This document shows positions 44,091 to 53,830 of a stretch of 64,000 nucleotides of DNA, piece after piece. Positions within the stretch are counted from its first letter, which is position 1; each line of letters starts with the position of its first letter. The stretch comes from Oceanobacillus alkalisoli (GTDB lineage Bacteria > Bacillota > Bacilli > Bacillales > Amphibacillaceae), in NCBI RefSeq assembly GCF_021556485.1, contig NZ_JAKGBW010000011.1, positions 1 to 64,000 of the forward strand, read 5' to 3'. The notes under the pieces were generated by a model, which was given only the letters and a program-made list of their open reading frames with translations, was not told the DNA's origin and made no database searches. Both the position numbers and the translations under genes were made by a program.

Positions 44091-44795
44091 CTAGCGCAAC
44101 CGTTTTGCTAGCTGTAAAAATAAAAAAGTGATTATAAATGAATAAATAATAACCCAAATAAAAGGGAATAATGCAAGATTATCGATATGCCGACCATTCC
44201 AATCTAATAATGGTATTTGTGTAATCGTTGCAGGTGGAAGAATCCATAGAATATTTTTTAAAAATGGAGGTAAGACACGTTCAATTCCAACGGCTGCCAG
44301 CGATAATACGATAGTTAGCGTAAGGCCACCAAAAGAATTAATTGTGCTTTTCATTATTACTTTACTAAACAGGCTTGCAAGACTAATCCCTAAGATAGAC
44401 AAAATAATGTGGTTTGCGAAAGTAACGAGTCCTGTTGTAAAGGTAACCGGCTCACTAAACATCTTAAAGACAATTGGATATAAAAAAGCAAAAGCAGAAA
44501 GGATGATGGAGATGACTAAAACAGAGACTAACTTTGATAAATAGTAACGATTCCAGCTTCCTACATGGATGGCCATTAATTGTCTTTGAACCGGTGGATC
44601 AAGTTGTAGCATGCTCAAACAAACCCATGCAGATATAATATATAGAACTACTGCAGTTACGGCATAACTGTCAATAATCGGATTAGGTGTGTATGTATAA
44701 AACACAAAAATTATAATGATGAATGTTGAAATAGGCGGGAAGTATTTATGAGAACGGATATAATCATGTAACGTATATTTTATTAAATTTTTCAA
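44091..44795 (-). CDS. ABC transporter membrane protein
   Basis: A 234-residue hydrophobic protein with six predicted helices and a short N-terminal cytoplasmic stretch (MKNLIKYTLHDYIRSHKYF). No strong family signature, but it directly follows an ABC ATPase gene on the same strand (35 bases), so it is its likely membrane partner. The substrate is unknown. Confidence 0.7.
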   Translation of the reverse strand: MKNLIKYTLHDYIRSHKYFPPISTFIIIIFVFYTYTPNPIIDSYAVTAVVLYIISAWVCLSMLQLDPPVQRQLMAIHVGSWNRYYLSKLVSVLVISIILSAFAFLYPIVFKMFSEPVTFTTGLVTFANHIILSILGISLASLFSKVIMKSTINSFGGLTLTIVLSLAAVGIERVLPPFLKNILWILPPATITQIPLLDWNGRHIDNLALFPFIWVIIYSFIITFLFLQLAKRLR

Positions 44796-44830
44796 TTGAA
44801 CCGCTCCTTATATTGATGGAAGCCATGATA

Positions 44831-45670
44831 TCATGTATTATCTTCTCCTGGTGTTTCTACTGTTACAACACGTTTAATACTTCCTTCTGATTGAAGTATT
44901 CGATACAATACTTTGTCACTGTCTTTCGCATGGACATACAGTAACAATTTATCTGTCTTCTTCTCTATGTTGATTATTTCATCCCACTTTTCCACATTCG
45001 ATTCATCCAGGCGTTCCACTTCTAGTAGCTTAATAGGCTCTTTTACAATATCGATCGTCTTTGTAAGAACCCCATTTTTTACATAGTAAGCAGCATCAAC
45101 CATCTTCTCAAATAGATTGGATTCATGATAAGTAAGTAGAATGGTAGTACCTTCCTTTTTAAGCTCTTTCATAATTCGCAGTAATTCTTGCTGAGCGAGG
45201 GAATCAAGACCTGACAACGGTTCATCCAGAATCAACAAATCCGGACGCTTTATAATGGCTTGGATAATTCCAACTTTTTGGATGTTCCCTTTCGATAAAT
45301 TCATCACCCATTGATCATTGAATTGTTCCAGTTTAAAACGCTTAAGCAAATCTGGGATAGATTTATGCATAATAGACCTAGGCATTCCACTGATCTTCCC
45401 CGTATAATTTAAGTATTCTTCAGGGGTAAAACGAATATTTTTTGGAAATCTTTCTGGAGCATATCCAATTTTTATTTTTTTGTTTTGAAAAATCATCTTG
45501 CCTGAAGAAGGTCTTTCCATTCCTGCTACTATTCGCAATAATGTACTTTTCCCAACCCCATTTCCACCTAATATAGCAATGATTTGTTGTTTACCGATAG
45601 TTAGTGAAATATTTTTTAAAACACTTTCTCTATCATAGGCTTTACCGATGTTTTTAAGTTCAACAAGCAT
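44831..45670 (-). CDS. ABC transporter ATP-binding protein
   Basis: About 279 residues: Walker A GGNGVGKST, divergent signature NLSKGNIQK, Walker B LLILDEPLSGLD, and the switch His replaced by LTYHESNLFEKM. The C-terminal extension is about 70 residues. ATG 45670 follows GGGGGAAG. It overlaps no gene; the upstream phosphatase ends 28 bases away. Confidence 0.82.
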   Translation of the reverse strand: MLVELKNIGKAYDRESVLKNISLTIGKQQIIAILGGNGVGKSTLLRIVAGMERPSSGKMIFQNKKIKIGYAPERFPKNIRFTPEEYLNYTGKISGMPRSIMHKSIPDLLKRFKLEQFNDQWVMNLSKGNIQKVGIIQAIIKRPDLLILDEPLSGLDSLAQQELLRIMKELKKEGTTILLTYHESNLFEKMVDAAYYVKNGVLTKTIDIVKEPIKLLEVERLDESNVEKWDEIINIEKKTDKLLLYVHAKDSDKVLYRILQSEGSIKRVVTVETPGEDNT

Positions 45671-45698
45671 TGTTACCGCACTTCCCCCTCCATTTTCA

Positions 45699-46253
45699 TC
45701 ACGATCTCCAATCATCCCATATCCGTTTGTATTGGCTATTATCTTTCATTACATTTAATAAAAACACATCAGGATTCGTGAGCTTTCTCCACTGTTCAAA
45801 ACCGAATGTCTTATCATAATGACGCAGTAATAAAGAGATAATCCCACCATGCGCAACAAGTACGATATTTTCAAGATCACTGCTAATCATCTCTTCTACA
45901 ATCTCTACAATCCGGTTCATCGCTTCAATTCCAGATTCTCCCCCTTCATATTTCAAATTCATGTCTTCGTACGAGGCTTCAAGTTTAACCTGCCAGTCGG
46001 GAAAGAACTGCGAGCTTAATATACGCTCCTTTAACCGGGGATCTGTCTCAATTTTTAATTGATGTTTTTCCGCCAGTGGCTCAATTGTCTGAACGGCACG
46101 CAAATAAGGACTTGATATTATCTTATCCACTTTCATGTCTGTAAACAAATCACACAGCTCTTCCGCTTGCCCGAAACCTTTTTCCGTTAAACTTGCATCA
46201 GGTTCCTGCCCGGTTGCTTCTGCATGCCTCACAATATAAATATTTTTATTCAT
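45699..46253 (-). CDS. Histidine phosphatase family protein
   Basis: A 184-residue phosphoglycerate-mutase-like phosphatase. The catalytic RHAEATG motif is at the N-terminus, with the second Arg in SSPYLRAVQTIEP, Glu in YEGGES and the late His in VAHGGII. The substrate is unknown. An ATG at 46262 is an alternative start. It heads the minus-strand group with the ABC pair. Confidence 0.85.
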   Translation of the reverse strand: MNKNIYIVRHAEATGQEPDASLTEKGFGQAEELCDLFTDMKVDKIISSPYLRAVQTIEPLAEKHQLKIETDPRLKERILSSQFFPDWQVKLEASYEDMNLKYEGGESGIEAMNRIVEIVEEMISSDLENIVLVAHGGIISLLLRHYDKTFGFEQWRKLTNPDVFLLNVMKDNSQYKRIWDDWRS

Positions 46254-46698
46254 GTTGATCATTCATCCTTCCGTTTACCATCCCATAGTATCCATCTTCA
46301 GCAAAGCCAATGATGTCCAAATATGCCAGCCAGAGAATGAAATCTTCTCAGAAAATATCCAGTACGTGAACAACGAAATTACCAGCTCTCCTCCGAAAAC
46401 TATTATATATTTCTATTTTCCCACAACTCTACATGAATTTAAAAAGTGGGTCAAACTGGAAATATAAGCTTTTGAATGGAAACACTCGTTCCCCTTCGTC
46501 GGATATGATATTCTAAAACTAGACAGACATCCAGAAAAGCTCCAAAACGATAAAAAGGATGTGTTAAAATTGCTATTAACAAGATGCAAAGAAGTCTACT
46601 CCCCGACGCATGATTCCCCAGTTACTGTTATGGAAAAACCGAGCGATTATAAGAACAAGCCAGAAAGAAAGCCAGACTCCTTATTAGAAAAAACTTGA
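46252..46698 (+). pseudogene. Hypothetical gene with in-frame stop
   Basis: One plus-strand frame is interrupted by a TAA at 46465-46467 but continues for another 76 codons (AFEWKHSFPFVGYDILKLD... to SLLEKT) with protein-like composition. The whole would be about 148 residues. It overlaps the start of the phosphatase gene on the other strand, so its N-terminal part may not be coding. No family was recognised. Confidence 0.4.
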
Positions 46699-46716
46699 AA
46701 GAGATTAAATAAAGCA

Positions 46717-46760
46717 AAACTTCACTCATTGGGGGCATCCCCCACTGAGTGAAGTTTCAC
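46717..46760. terminator. Terminator of the dpp-ykf operon
   Basis: A near-perfect 19-bp stem (46717-46735 with 46739-46757) overlaps the end of ykfD. Confidence 0.85.
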
Positions 46761-47767
46761 TTTATATTCACAGTCGGCATCTTCGCCTTTTCATTTTTCA
46801 CCTCATCATGAAACAAGTGACAAGCAACAAAATGGTTATCGCCCGCCTCCTTCCACTCCGGTTTTTCCTTTCCGCAAATTTCCATAGCAAAGGGACAACG
46901 CGTACGGAAAACACAGCCGCTTGGAGGGTTAACCGGACTCGGAAGTTCTCCTTGCAAAATAATTCGTTCTCTGGAAGCTTCTACATCTGGGTCAGGTATA
47001 GGTATTGCGGATAGCAAAGCTTGCGTATAAGGATGAAGTGGTTGTTCATAAAGTGTTTCACTACTTGTCAGTTCTACTAAACGTCCTAAGTACATGACTC
47101 CAATCCGGTCTGAAATTTGTTTCACCATGGAAAGATCGTGGGCGATAAATAGGAATGTAAGACCTTTCTCTTCCTGCAGCTCTTTTAATAGATTTACAAC
47201 TTGCGCTTGTACGGAAACATCAAGTGCTGAAATTGGTTCATCAGCAATGATGAAATCCGGATCTAACGCAAGAGCTCGGGCAATACCAATCCGCTGGCGC
47301 TGTCCACCACTAAATTCATGGGGGTAGCGATTGGCATGCTCACGGTTTAAACCAACCTCCTCGAGTAATTGATACACCTTTTCATTTTGTTCCTTTTTTC
47401 TCTTATACAATTGATGGACTTCCATCGGCTCTGAAATTATCTCTCGGACTGTAGAACGCGGATTCAGTGATGCATATGGATCTTGAAAAATCATTTGCAT
47501 CTGTCTCTGGAGTATAAATAATTCTTTATCCGTTAATTCATGTACATTGTTATTACTAAATAATACATTGCCCGCCGTCTTCTGATAAAGTCCCATGATT
47601 GTCCGGCCGATTGTTGATTTCCCACAGCCCGATTCGCCTACTAGTCCAAATGTTTCTCCTTTATTTATATGAAACGTTACATCATCAACTGCTTTTAACA
47701 TACGGTTTTTACCGAGGCTGAAATACTTCTTTAAGTTGTTTATCTTTAATATTTTCTCCTCTGCCAT
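46757..47767 (-). CDS. ykfD: Peptide ABC transporter ATPase (YkfD/DppF-like)
   Basis: About 336 residues: Walker A GESGCGKST near residue 40, FSGGQRQR, IIADEPISALDVS and the C-terminal Cys-rich motif CVFRTRCPFAMEIC. It follows an LD-carboxypeptidase gene by 15 bases, the order seen at the end of the B. subtilis dppABCDE-ykfABCD locus, where YkfD is this ATPase. With DppD it would power murein-peptide uptake. ATG 47767 preferred to GTG 47773, which lies too near GGAGG. Confidence 0.88.
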   Translation of the reverse strand: MAEEKILKINNLKKYFSLGKNRMLKAVDDVTFHINKGETFGLVGESGCGKSTIGRTIMGLYQKTAGNVLFSNNNVHELTDKELFILQRQMQMIFQDPYASLNPRSTVREIISEPMEVHQLYKRKKEQNEKVYQLLEEVGLNREHANRYPHEFSGGQRQRIGIARALALDPDFIIADEPISALDVSVQAQVVNLLKELQEEKGLTFLFIAHDLSMVKQISDRIGVMYLGRLVELTSSETLYEQPLHPYTQALLSAIPIPDPDVEASRERIILQGELPSPVNPPSGCVFRTRCPFAMEICGKEKPEWKEAGDNHFVACHLFHDEVKNEKAKMPTVNIK

Positions 47768-47782
47768 CGTCACTCCTCCGTC

Positions 47783-48706
47783 TTAGTTTTCTATGACTCC
47801 AGGCATCATCGATAATGTTTTTGTTTGAGTATTCATCGTCGCTGGAACACCGAGTGGAATACCAATATTAGGGGAACAATGTCCAATTTCAAATCCACTC
47901 ATTACAGGTAGGGGCAAATCGCTTAAATAATGGTGAAAAATTTCATCTAAGGTGTAGGATGATGTGCTATTTGCCTTAATTTGGGTAAAGGAGCCAATAG
48001 CCACCCCAGCTGCTTGTGCGAGCTTACCGGAAAGTTTCAATTGATTCAGCATGGAGTCAATCCGGTAAGGCGATTCATTCACATCTTCTATAAATAAAAT
48101 TTTTCCAGCTGTGTCGACTTCAAAAGGTGTTCCTAAAGTGCTTGTGAGTAATGTCAGATTTCCCCCGACCAATTTCCCGCTTGCTTCTCCTACTCTAAGC
48201 ACTTCTAGTGATGAAAGATTTTCACTATACTGCAAGCTGGTCGGTCTCAATAGCTGTGAGAAGGATGCAAGAGTTCGCTCCTCGATATCAGGGGATGCTA
48301 AATCTGAAGCAGGCATTGGGCCATGAAATGTGACGAGTCCTGCTTTTTGTTGGATTGCTACATGTAAGTACGTAATATCACTATAGCCCCAAATGACTTT
48401 AGGATGGCTGGCTATTAAATCATAATTAAGAGATGAAGCAAGTCTAGGTGTGCCATAGCCACCGCGGGCAATGATAATTGCTTTCACTTCCTCATCCGCT
48501 ATCATTTCATGAAAATCAGCTAATCGTTCCTCGTCTGTTCCAGCTAAATAGCCAGATACTTTTGCAATATTTTTCCCAACTTTAACCCGAAGACCGAAAT
48601 TCGTGAAAAAAGGAATCGCTTTCCCTAAGCGCTTCATATTTGGCGGACTTGCCGGGGCAATGATTCCAATCGTATCACCTTTTTTTAATGCCTTTGGCAG
48701 TAGCAT
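47783..48706 (-). CDS. ykfA: Muramoyl-tetrapeptide LD-carboxypeptidase (peptidase S66)
   Basis: A 307-residue S66 peptidase. N-terminal LKKGDTIGIIAPASPPN, GYGTPRLASSLNYD, the nucleophile Ser in WGYSDIT near residue 115, then LVGGNLTLL and a Glu in LFIEDVNESPYRID, and a late His in FEIGHCSPN. It trims the terminal D-Ala from recycled murein tetrapeptides. It sits between dppE and ykfD, separated from dppE by a 52-bp repeat array. Confidence 0.9.
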   Translation of the reverse strand: MLLPKALKKGDTIGIIAPASPPNMKRLGKAIPFFTNFGLRVKVGKNIAKVSGYLAGTDEERLADFHEMIADEEVKAIIIARGGYGTPRLASSLNYDLIASHPKVIWGYSDITYLHVAIQQKAGLVTFHGPMPASDLASPDIEERTLASFSQLLRPTSLQYSENLSSLEVLRVGEASGKLVGGNLTLLTSTLGTPFEVDTAGKILFIEDVNESPYRIDSMLNQLKLSGKLAQAAGVAIGSFTQIKANSTSSYTLDEIFHHYLSDLPLPVMSGFEIGHCSPNIGIPLGVPATMNTQTKTLSMMPGVIEN

Positions 48707-48842
48707 AAGAACACCTTCTTTCTAAAGGTTATAGACGTATTTTATTAGTTTAAAATATTTTCTATGTCCCATATGCTGCTCCTTCCAATCGTTCCAACTT
48801 GCTCTCATACTGTGAAAAGTTATAAATGATGCCGGTTCAGGT

Positions 48843-48998
48843 AATTAGGGTATCTCTTATAGACTGAAACGAGCAGAATGTTAACGTTTGAAGGAATTAA
48901 AGCACCTCTCATCGACCGAAGCAAGCAAAGCATCGGCGATTCATGCAATTAGAGCACCCTTCATCGACCAAAGTACACTAATGCCGGATCCCCTACGA
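48843..48998. repeat. Three tandem 52-bp repeat units
   Basis: Three units of exactly 52 bases (48843-48894, 48895-48946, 48947-48998) each start AATTA(G/A) and carry a (G)CAC-CTCTCATCGACC-AA core, with 5' unit most diverged. They lie in the 362-base gap between dppE and ykfA. Period and style resemble the units at 17200 and 56374, although the sequence differs. Confidence 0.65.
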
Positions 48999-49019
48999 CT
49001 TTAGAATTCCAATAATTTA

Positions 49020-49055
49020 TTAAGGGAGGCTCACCCCATAGATGAGCCATCCCTC
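49020..49055 (-). terminator. Terminator of dppE
   Basis: GGGAGGCTCACC and GGTGAGCC/ATGAGCC-CCC arms form an imperfect hairpin with an A/T-rich 3' flank on the minus strand. Confidence 0.55.
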
Positions 49056-49068
49056 AATCAAACAAATC

Positions 49069-50745
49069 TTATTTCTTCTCCGCGTATTTCAAATCAAAGT
49101 ACCCAACCGGGTGACGAAGAATTCCCTCTACTCCATCTGCTTCAAGCACAACAGTATTATAGTAGCGTAAAGGTGCAGCAATCATTTCATCAGCGAGCAT
49201 TTTTTCTGCCTCATATAAATACTCCCAGCGCTTCTCTTCATCTACTTCAGATTTACCTTTCGCAATCAGCTCATCATACTCTGGGCTGGAAAACCCGGTA
49301 CGGTTCATATACGAATCAGTTATGAAACTCTCAAGGAAGTTGACCGGATCATTGTAGTCGTTAATGAAAGAACTACGGGAAAGCTGCAGTTCGAGTGCCT
49401 GCTGTGCTTCTGCAAATACGTTCCATTCCTGATTTTCCAACGTAACTTCAACACCTAAGTGTTCGTTAAACATTCCGTGCAGTGCTTCTGCCACCGCTTT
49501 ATTCGTATCACTCGTGTTATAGCTTAATGTGATCTCCGGCAATTCTTCATACCCTTCCTCAGCCATACCTTCTTCGAGCAACTGCCTCGCTTGATCCGGA
49601 TCAAAAGTGACAAGTTCGCCATTTACATCACGGAAATCTTCGCCTGTCGGACTTGTGTAACCCGGATTAATGAATCCATAGGCAGGTTCTACCCCTGTTT
49701 TCACGACAAATTCAGCAATGTCAGCCCGATTGATTGCGTACGAAAATGCTTGGCGAATTTTCTTGTTTTGGAATGGTTCCATTTCTACATTAAATCGGAA
49801 AAACTCTAATCCACCATACGGTCCTATAAATACATTGTCCCCATCAATCAGCTGATCAGATAACTCTGGTGGAATGCTTGCGGTATCAAGCTCACCCGCT
49901 TCAAACATCTGATATTGTGTATTCGTATCATTTACCATCGCAAAGTGGATATTATTCAATTTCACGGCATCCGCGTCCCAATAATGCTCATTTTTTGCAA
50001 ACAACATTTCTTCATCATGCTTCCACTCTTCCAATGTAAATGGACCATTTCCTACAAAGGTTTCGGCCTCAGCATGCCAATTCGGATCTGCCTCTGCTAT
50101 CTTGTGATTAATTGGGAAAAATGCCGGGTTCGTCAGTAAGTCGAGGAAAAACCCTGTCGGTTGTTCAAGCACGACCTCGAGTGTCTTCTCATCAACTGCC
50201 GTTACATTCACATCATCCTCTGAACCCTCACCACTGTTATAGCTTTCAGCTCCTTCAATAAAATAGCCTAAGAACGCTGCCGGTGAGGCAGTCTCTGGAT
50301 TCAGCATATATTTCCACGCATACTCAAAATCTGCAGCTACAACAGGATCACCATTCGACCAATTCGCATTTTCCCGTAAATGAAATGTGTATGTTAATCC
50401 ATCATCCGAAACATCCCAACTCTCTGCTGCCCCAGGTCCTGCCAAATGTTCCTGATCTAAGCGAGTCAGCCCTTCCATTAAATTATTGAGCGGATCCCAA
50501 GATACTGCGTCAAAACCAATCGACGGATCTAATGAAGCCGGTTCTGTTCCATTGTTCAATCGCAACACATTCTCACCCAACGCAGTTTCCTCTTCCGTAG
50601 TCTCATTCTCTTCCTCTTCGGCAAACGTTTTTTCTGTTTCCTGTTCCTCTGGCTCAGCTTCCCCTTCTGGGTCATCTGTCGCTGTACATGCAGCCAGGAA
50701 TAAAAACATAAATACCGCCGATAGATAGATAAGTAGCTTTTTCAT
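49069..50745 (-). CDS. dppE: Oligopeptide-binding lipoprotein (DppE/OppA-like)
   Basis: A 558-residue SBP family 5 lipoprotein. Lipobox LFLAAC near residue 20, a strongly acidic Glu/Thr linker (25-65), then GTEPASLDPSIGFDAVSWDPLNNLMEGLTRLD and SNGDPVVAADFEYAWKYMLNPETASPAA, the usual OppA/MppA landmarks. It captures peptides, probably including murein tripeptides given the neighbouring LD-carboxypeptidase. It is the fourth gene of the minus-strand dpp operon. Confidence 0.9.
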   Translation of the reverse strand: MKKLLIYLSAVFMFLFLAACTATDDPEGEAEPEEQETEKTFAEEEENETTEEETALGENVLRLNNGTEPASLDPSIGFDAVSWDPLNNLMEGLTRLDQEHLAGPGAAESWDVSDDGLTYTFHLRENANWSNGDPVVAADFEYAWKYMLNPETASPAAFLGYFIEGAESYNSGEGSEDDVNVTAVDEKTLEVVLEQPTGFFLDLLTNPAFFPINHKIAEADPNWHAEAETFVGNGPFTLEEWKHDEEMLFAKNEHYWDADAVKLNNIHFAMVNDTNTQYQMFEAGELDTASIPPELSDQLIDGDNVFIGPYGGLEFFRFNVEMEPFQNKKIRQAFSYAINRADIAEFVVKTGVEPAYGFINPGYTSPTGEDFRDVNGELVTFDPDQARQLLEEGMAEEGYEELPEITLSYNTSDTNKAVAEALHGMFNEHLGVEVTLENQEWNVFAEAQQALELQLSRSSFINDYNDPVNFLESFITDSYMNRTGFSSPEYDELIAKGKSEVDEEKRWEYLYEAEKMLADEMIAAPLRYYNTVVLEADGVEGILRHPVGYFDLKYAEKK

Positions 50746-50764
50746 TCGTATCCCCCTCGTATTT

Positions 50765-51769
50765 TTACTTGTCTTTGACCGCTGTTGTCAGCAATTTCTT
50801 CGCCCGATCATCCTGCAGCCAGCAATCCACTTCATGGGAATCACTCTGGTTAACGGTTTTCGGGTATACTTTATCACACACTTCCATAGCAAACGGACAC
50901 CTTGCTGTAAATGGACATCCTAATGGAGGTGAGAAAAGATCTGGCGGGGTCCCTTCGATTGGCTGTAATTTCTCTTTTCTATCTAAGCGAGGAACCGAAT
51001 GAAGCAGACCTTTTGTGTAGGGATGCTGTGGATTATAAAAAATTTCCCGCTTCGTCCCAGTTTCAATGATTTTACCGGCATACATAACGGCAACTCGATC
51101 AGCAATTTTCGCAACAACACCAAGATCATGAGTAATAAGGATAATAGAAATGCCGGTTACTTTCTGGATTTTTTCAAATAGTTCTAATATCTGCGCTTGA
51201 ATTGTAACATCAAGAGCGGTCGTCGGCTCGTCCGCAATGAGAAGCTCTGGTTCACAAATCAAGGCAATCGCGATGACAATTCGCTGCCGCATGCCGCCAC
51301 TGAATTGATGCGGGTATTGTTTCAGCCTTTCTTCTGGATTCGGAATCCCCACAAGTTTCATCATTTCAAGCGCCCGCTTCTCTGCTTCCTTATCCGAAAT
51401 GCTATGATGCTGTTTCACCCCCTCTTTCAGTTGAGTGCCAATCGTTAACGTCGGATTGAGTGCAGTCATTGGATCCTGAAAAATCATCGATATATCTACA
51501 CCTCTGATTGCACGCATCCTTTTTTCTTTCAATTCCGTTAAATCTTGATCTTTAAATAAAATTTTTCCCTTCGTAATTTTTCCAGGAGGATTTGGGATAA
51601 GACGCATTACGGCATTTACAGTAACACTTTTACCACAGCCCGACTCTCCAACAATTGCAAGTGTTTCCCCTTTATTTAAATGAAAGTCCACGCCCCTTAC
51701 TGCTTGAACGGTACCGCCATAAGTTGTGAAGGTGACGTGCAGATTATTGACTTCAAGTATTTTTTGCAT
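50765..51769 (-). CDS. dppD: Peptide ABC transporter ATPase DppD
   Basis: 334 residues: Walker A GESGCGKS near residue 40, FSGGMRQR signature, LLIADEPTTALD Walker B, C-terminal oligopeptide domain with CPFTARCPFAMEVC. It pairs with YkfD at the operon end. Confidence 0.9.
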   Translation of the reverse strand: MQKILEVNNLHVTFTTYGGTVQAVRGVDFHLNKGETLAIVGESGCGKSVTVNAVMRLIPNPPGKITKGKILFKDQDLTELKEKRMRAIRGVDISMIFQDPMTALNPTLTIGTQLKEGVKQHHSISDKEAEKRALEMMKLVGIPNPEERLKQYPHQFSGGMRQRIVIAIALICEPELLIADEPTTALDVTIQAQILELFEKIQKVTGISIILITHDLGVVAKIADRVAVMYAGKIIETGTKREIFYNPQHPYTKGLLHSVPRLDRKEKLQPIEGTPPDLFSPPLGCPFTARCPFAMEVCDKVYPKTVNQSDSHEVDCWLQDDRAKKLLTTAVKDK

Positions 51770-51777
51770 CCCTCCAC

Positions 51778-52728
51778 CTACTTTCTTAATTTCGGATCGA
51801 GTGCATCTTGTAATCCATCACCTAAAACATTAAAAGCAAACATCGTAACCGAGATGAAAAAGGCGGGAAAGAATAATGTCCACCAGTTTCCTGAAAGGAT
51901 AGCACCAAGGGAATCACTCGCCATCACTCCCCAACTTGCATTCGGTGAGGATATCCCAAGGCCGATAAAACTTAAAAATGCTTCTGCAAAGATGGCAGAT
52001 GGAACCGTCAACGTCATTTGCACGATGATTGGACCCATTGTATTCGGCAGAAGTCCCCGCCGGATAATCCGAGATTGCTTTGTACCGAATGATCGTGAAG
52101 CAAGAATGTACTCATAGTTCTTAATCTGCATGACCTGTCCCCGCACAATCCGTGCCATCCCGACCCAGCCAGTGACGGTGAGAGCTATAATAATCGTCAT
52201 TAAGCTGGGTCCCATGACGACGAGTAATAAAATGACGACTAATAAATAAGGAATTCCGTAAAGAATCTCAATAATCCGCATCATAAAGTTATCAGTACGC
52301 CCACCTTTGTACCCTGAGATACCTCCCCAAATAATGCCAATGGTGACGTCAATTAATGCCGCCATAAACCCAACGAAAAGAGAAATTCTTGCCCCCTGCC
52401 ACGTCCGTGTGAACACATCTCTGCCTGCATTGTCCGTCCCAAACCAATGTTTAGCAGATGGTGGCTGGTATTGCTCGGATAACACTCCCATATTTGCTTC
52501 GTAAGGGGAAAGGATCGGACCAAAGATTGCCATGGACACTAGTATAGTAATGAATGCCATACCAGACATGGCTAAATAATTTTTCTTTAACCTCCGCCAG
52601 GCATCTTTCCAGTAGGAGAGGGATGGTCTTGCCAATTGTTCCTGTTCTTTTTTATTCTTCTTGCGCCAGGTAAACCACTCGTCTGGCACATTGTTTCTTG
52701 TAACTTCCCGGGGATGCTGGTCATGCAT
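51778..52728 (-). CDS. dppC: Peptide ABC transporter permease DppC
   Basis: 316 residues, with an OppC-type N-terminal segment (WKDAWRRLKKNYLAMSGM), GTDNAGRDVFTRTWQGARISL near residue 95 and the EAA loop NYEYILASRSFGTKQSRIIRRGLLPN near residue 205. Six membrane helices. It starts one base after dppB ends. Confidence 0.9.
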   Translation of the reverse strand: MHDQHPREVTRNNVPDEWFTWRKKNKKEQEQLARPSLSYWKDAWRRLKKNYLAMSGMAFITILVSMAIFGPILSPYEANMGVLSEQYQPPSAKHWFGTDNAGRDVFTRTWQGARISLFVGFMAALIDVTIGIIWGGISGYKGGRTDNFMMRIIEILYGIPYLLVVILLLVVMGPSLMTIIIALTVTGWVGMARIVRGQVMQIKNYEYILASRSFGTKQSRIIRRGLLPNTMGPIIVQMTLTVPSAIFAEAFLSFIGLGISSPNASWGVMASDSLGAILSGNWWTLFFPAFFISVTMFAFNVLGDGLQDALDPKLRK

Positions 52729-52729
52729 G

Positions 52730-53665
52730 TTATTCCTCCCCTTCCTTCTTGTTTACTTTGATTCTTGGATCGATTATTCCGTAAGCGATATCCACGAGAA
52801 AGAGCATGATGATGAGGAATGAGCTGTAAAATACGGTTGTTCCCATAATGACCGGGAAATCCCGATGATTGATGCTTTCCACGAAGTATTTCCCCATACC
52901 CGGGATGGCAAAAATTTGCTCAATGACGAAGGAGCCAGTCATAATCCCGACAAGTAATGTTCCCATAATGGTGATGACTGGCATGAGCGCATTCCTGAGG
53001 GCATGTTTCACAATGATTTTCCAAGGGGCTAGTCCTTTTGCTTTGGCCATCTTTATATAATCCTGCGTCAATACTTCAAGCATCGTTGATCTCGTAAGTC
53101 TGGCGATAATTGCCATCGGACCGGTCGCAAGCGCCAACACCGGAAGTACCATATATAGTGGGCCTTGCCATGTCGCTACCGGGAAAATGCTCCAGTTAAC
53201 GGCTAGTTGTTGAATTAATAATGTCGCAAGTATGAAGTTTGGAATCGAGATTCCGAGAACAGCAATCCCCATCGCAATATAATCGATTATCCGGTTATGC
53301 CGGAGTGCGGCGAGTATCCCAATCGCAATTCCAGAAATAAGCGCAACGATGATTGTTACAAGTCCGAGTTCTGCAGAGATAGGAAACCCTCTTCCTAATA
53401 AATCATTTACCGTCTGGTTCGGCTGTTTGATGGACGGACCGAATTCTAAGGTGATGATTGATTTTAAATAAAGGACATACTGGACGGCTATAGGTTGATC
53501 GAGATTATAATGCTTCTCCAGATTCTGCTGTACAATTTCATTCGAGCTGCTTTCACTGTTGAACGGTGAACCTGGAACCGACAACATTAATACAAAGGTC
53601 AACGTGATGATGATCCACAACGTGAACAGCATCATAAGCAATTTTTTTAAAATGTATTTGAACAT
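52730..53665 (-). CDS. dppB: Peptide ABC transporter permease DppB
   Basis: About 311 residues, six helices. N-terminal FKYILKKLLMMLFTLWIIITLTF, NLDQPIAVQYVLYLKS, and the EAA loop DYIKMAKAKGLAPWKIIVKHALRNALMP near residue 210. First gene of the operon; no dppA (D-aminopeptidase) precedes it, unlike B. subtilis. ATG 53665 preferred to TTG 53674. Confidence 0.9.
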   Translation of the reverse strand: MFKYILKKLLMMLFTLWIIITLTFVLMLSVPGSPFNSESSSNEIVQQNLEKHYNLDQPIAVQYVLYLKSIITLEFGPSIKQPNQTVNDLLGRGFPISAELGLVTIIVALISGIAIGILAALRHNRIIDYIAMGIAVLGISIPNFILATLLIQQLAVNWSIFPVATWQGPLYMVLPVLALATGPMAIIARLTRSTMLEVLTQDYIKMAKAKGLAPWKIIVKHALRNALMPVITIMGTLLVGIMTGSFVIEQIFAIPGMGKYFVESINHRDFPVIMGTTVFYSSFLIIMLFLVDIAYGIIDPRIKVNKKEGEE

Positions 53666-53830
53666 GGGCTCCAACTCCCGCGCAAGAGCTAGGCTCTAGT
53701 TTTGTCTAATACACTATATGCTTGTACTTCTATATAAATGAATGCTTGTTTCGGGCCAGCGAGTAATTTCCGTTTACTTAAAACGTTTTTGGGAAAAATA
53801 TAACTATAGACTATTTAGGAGGGTTAAGAA

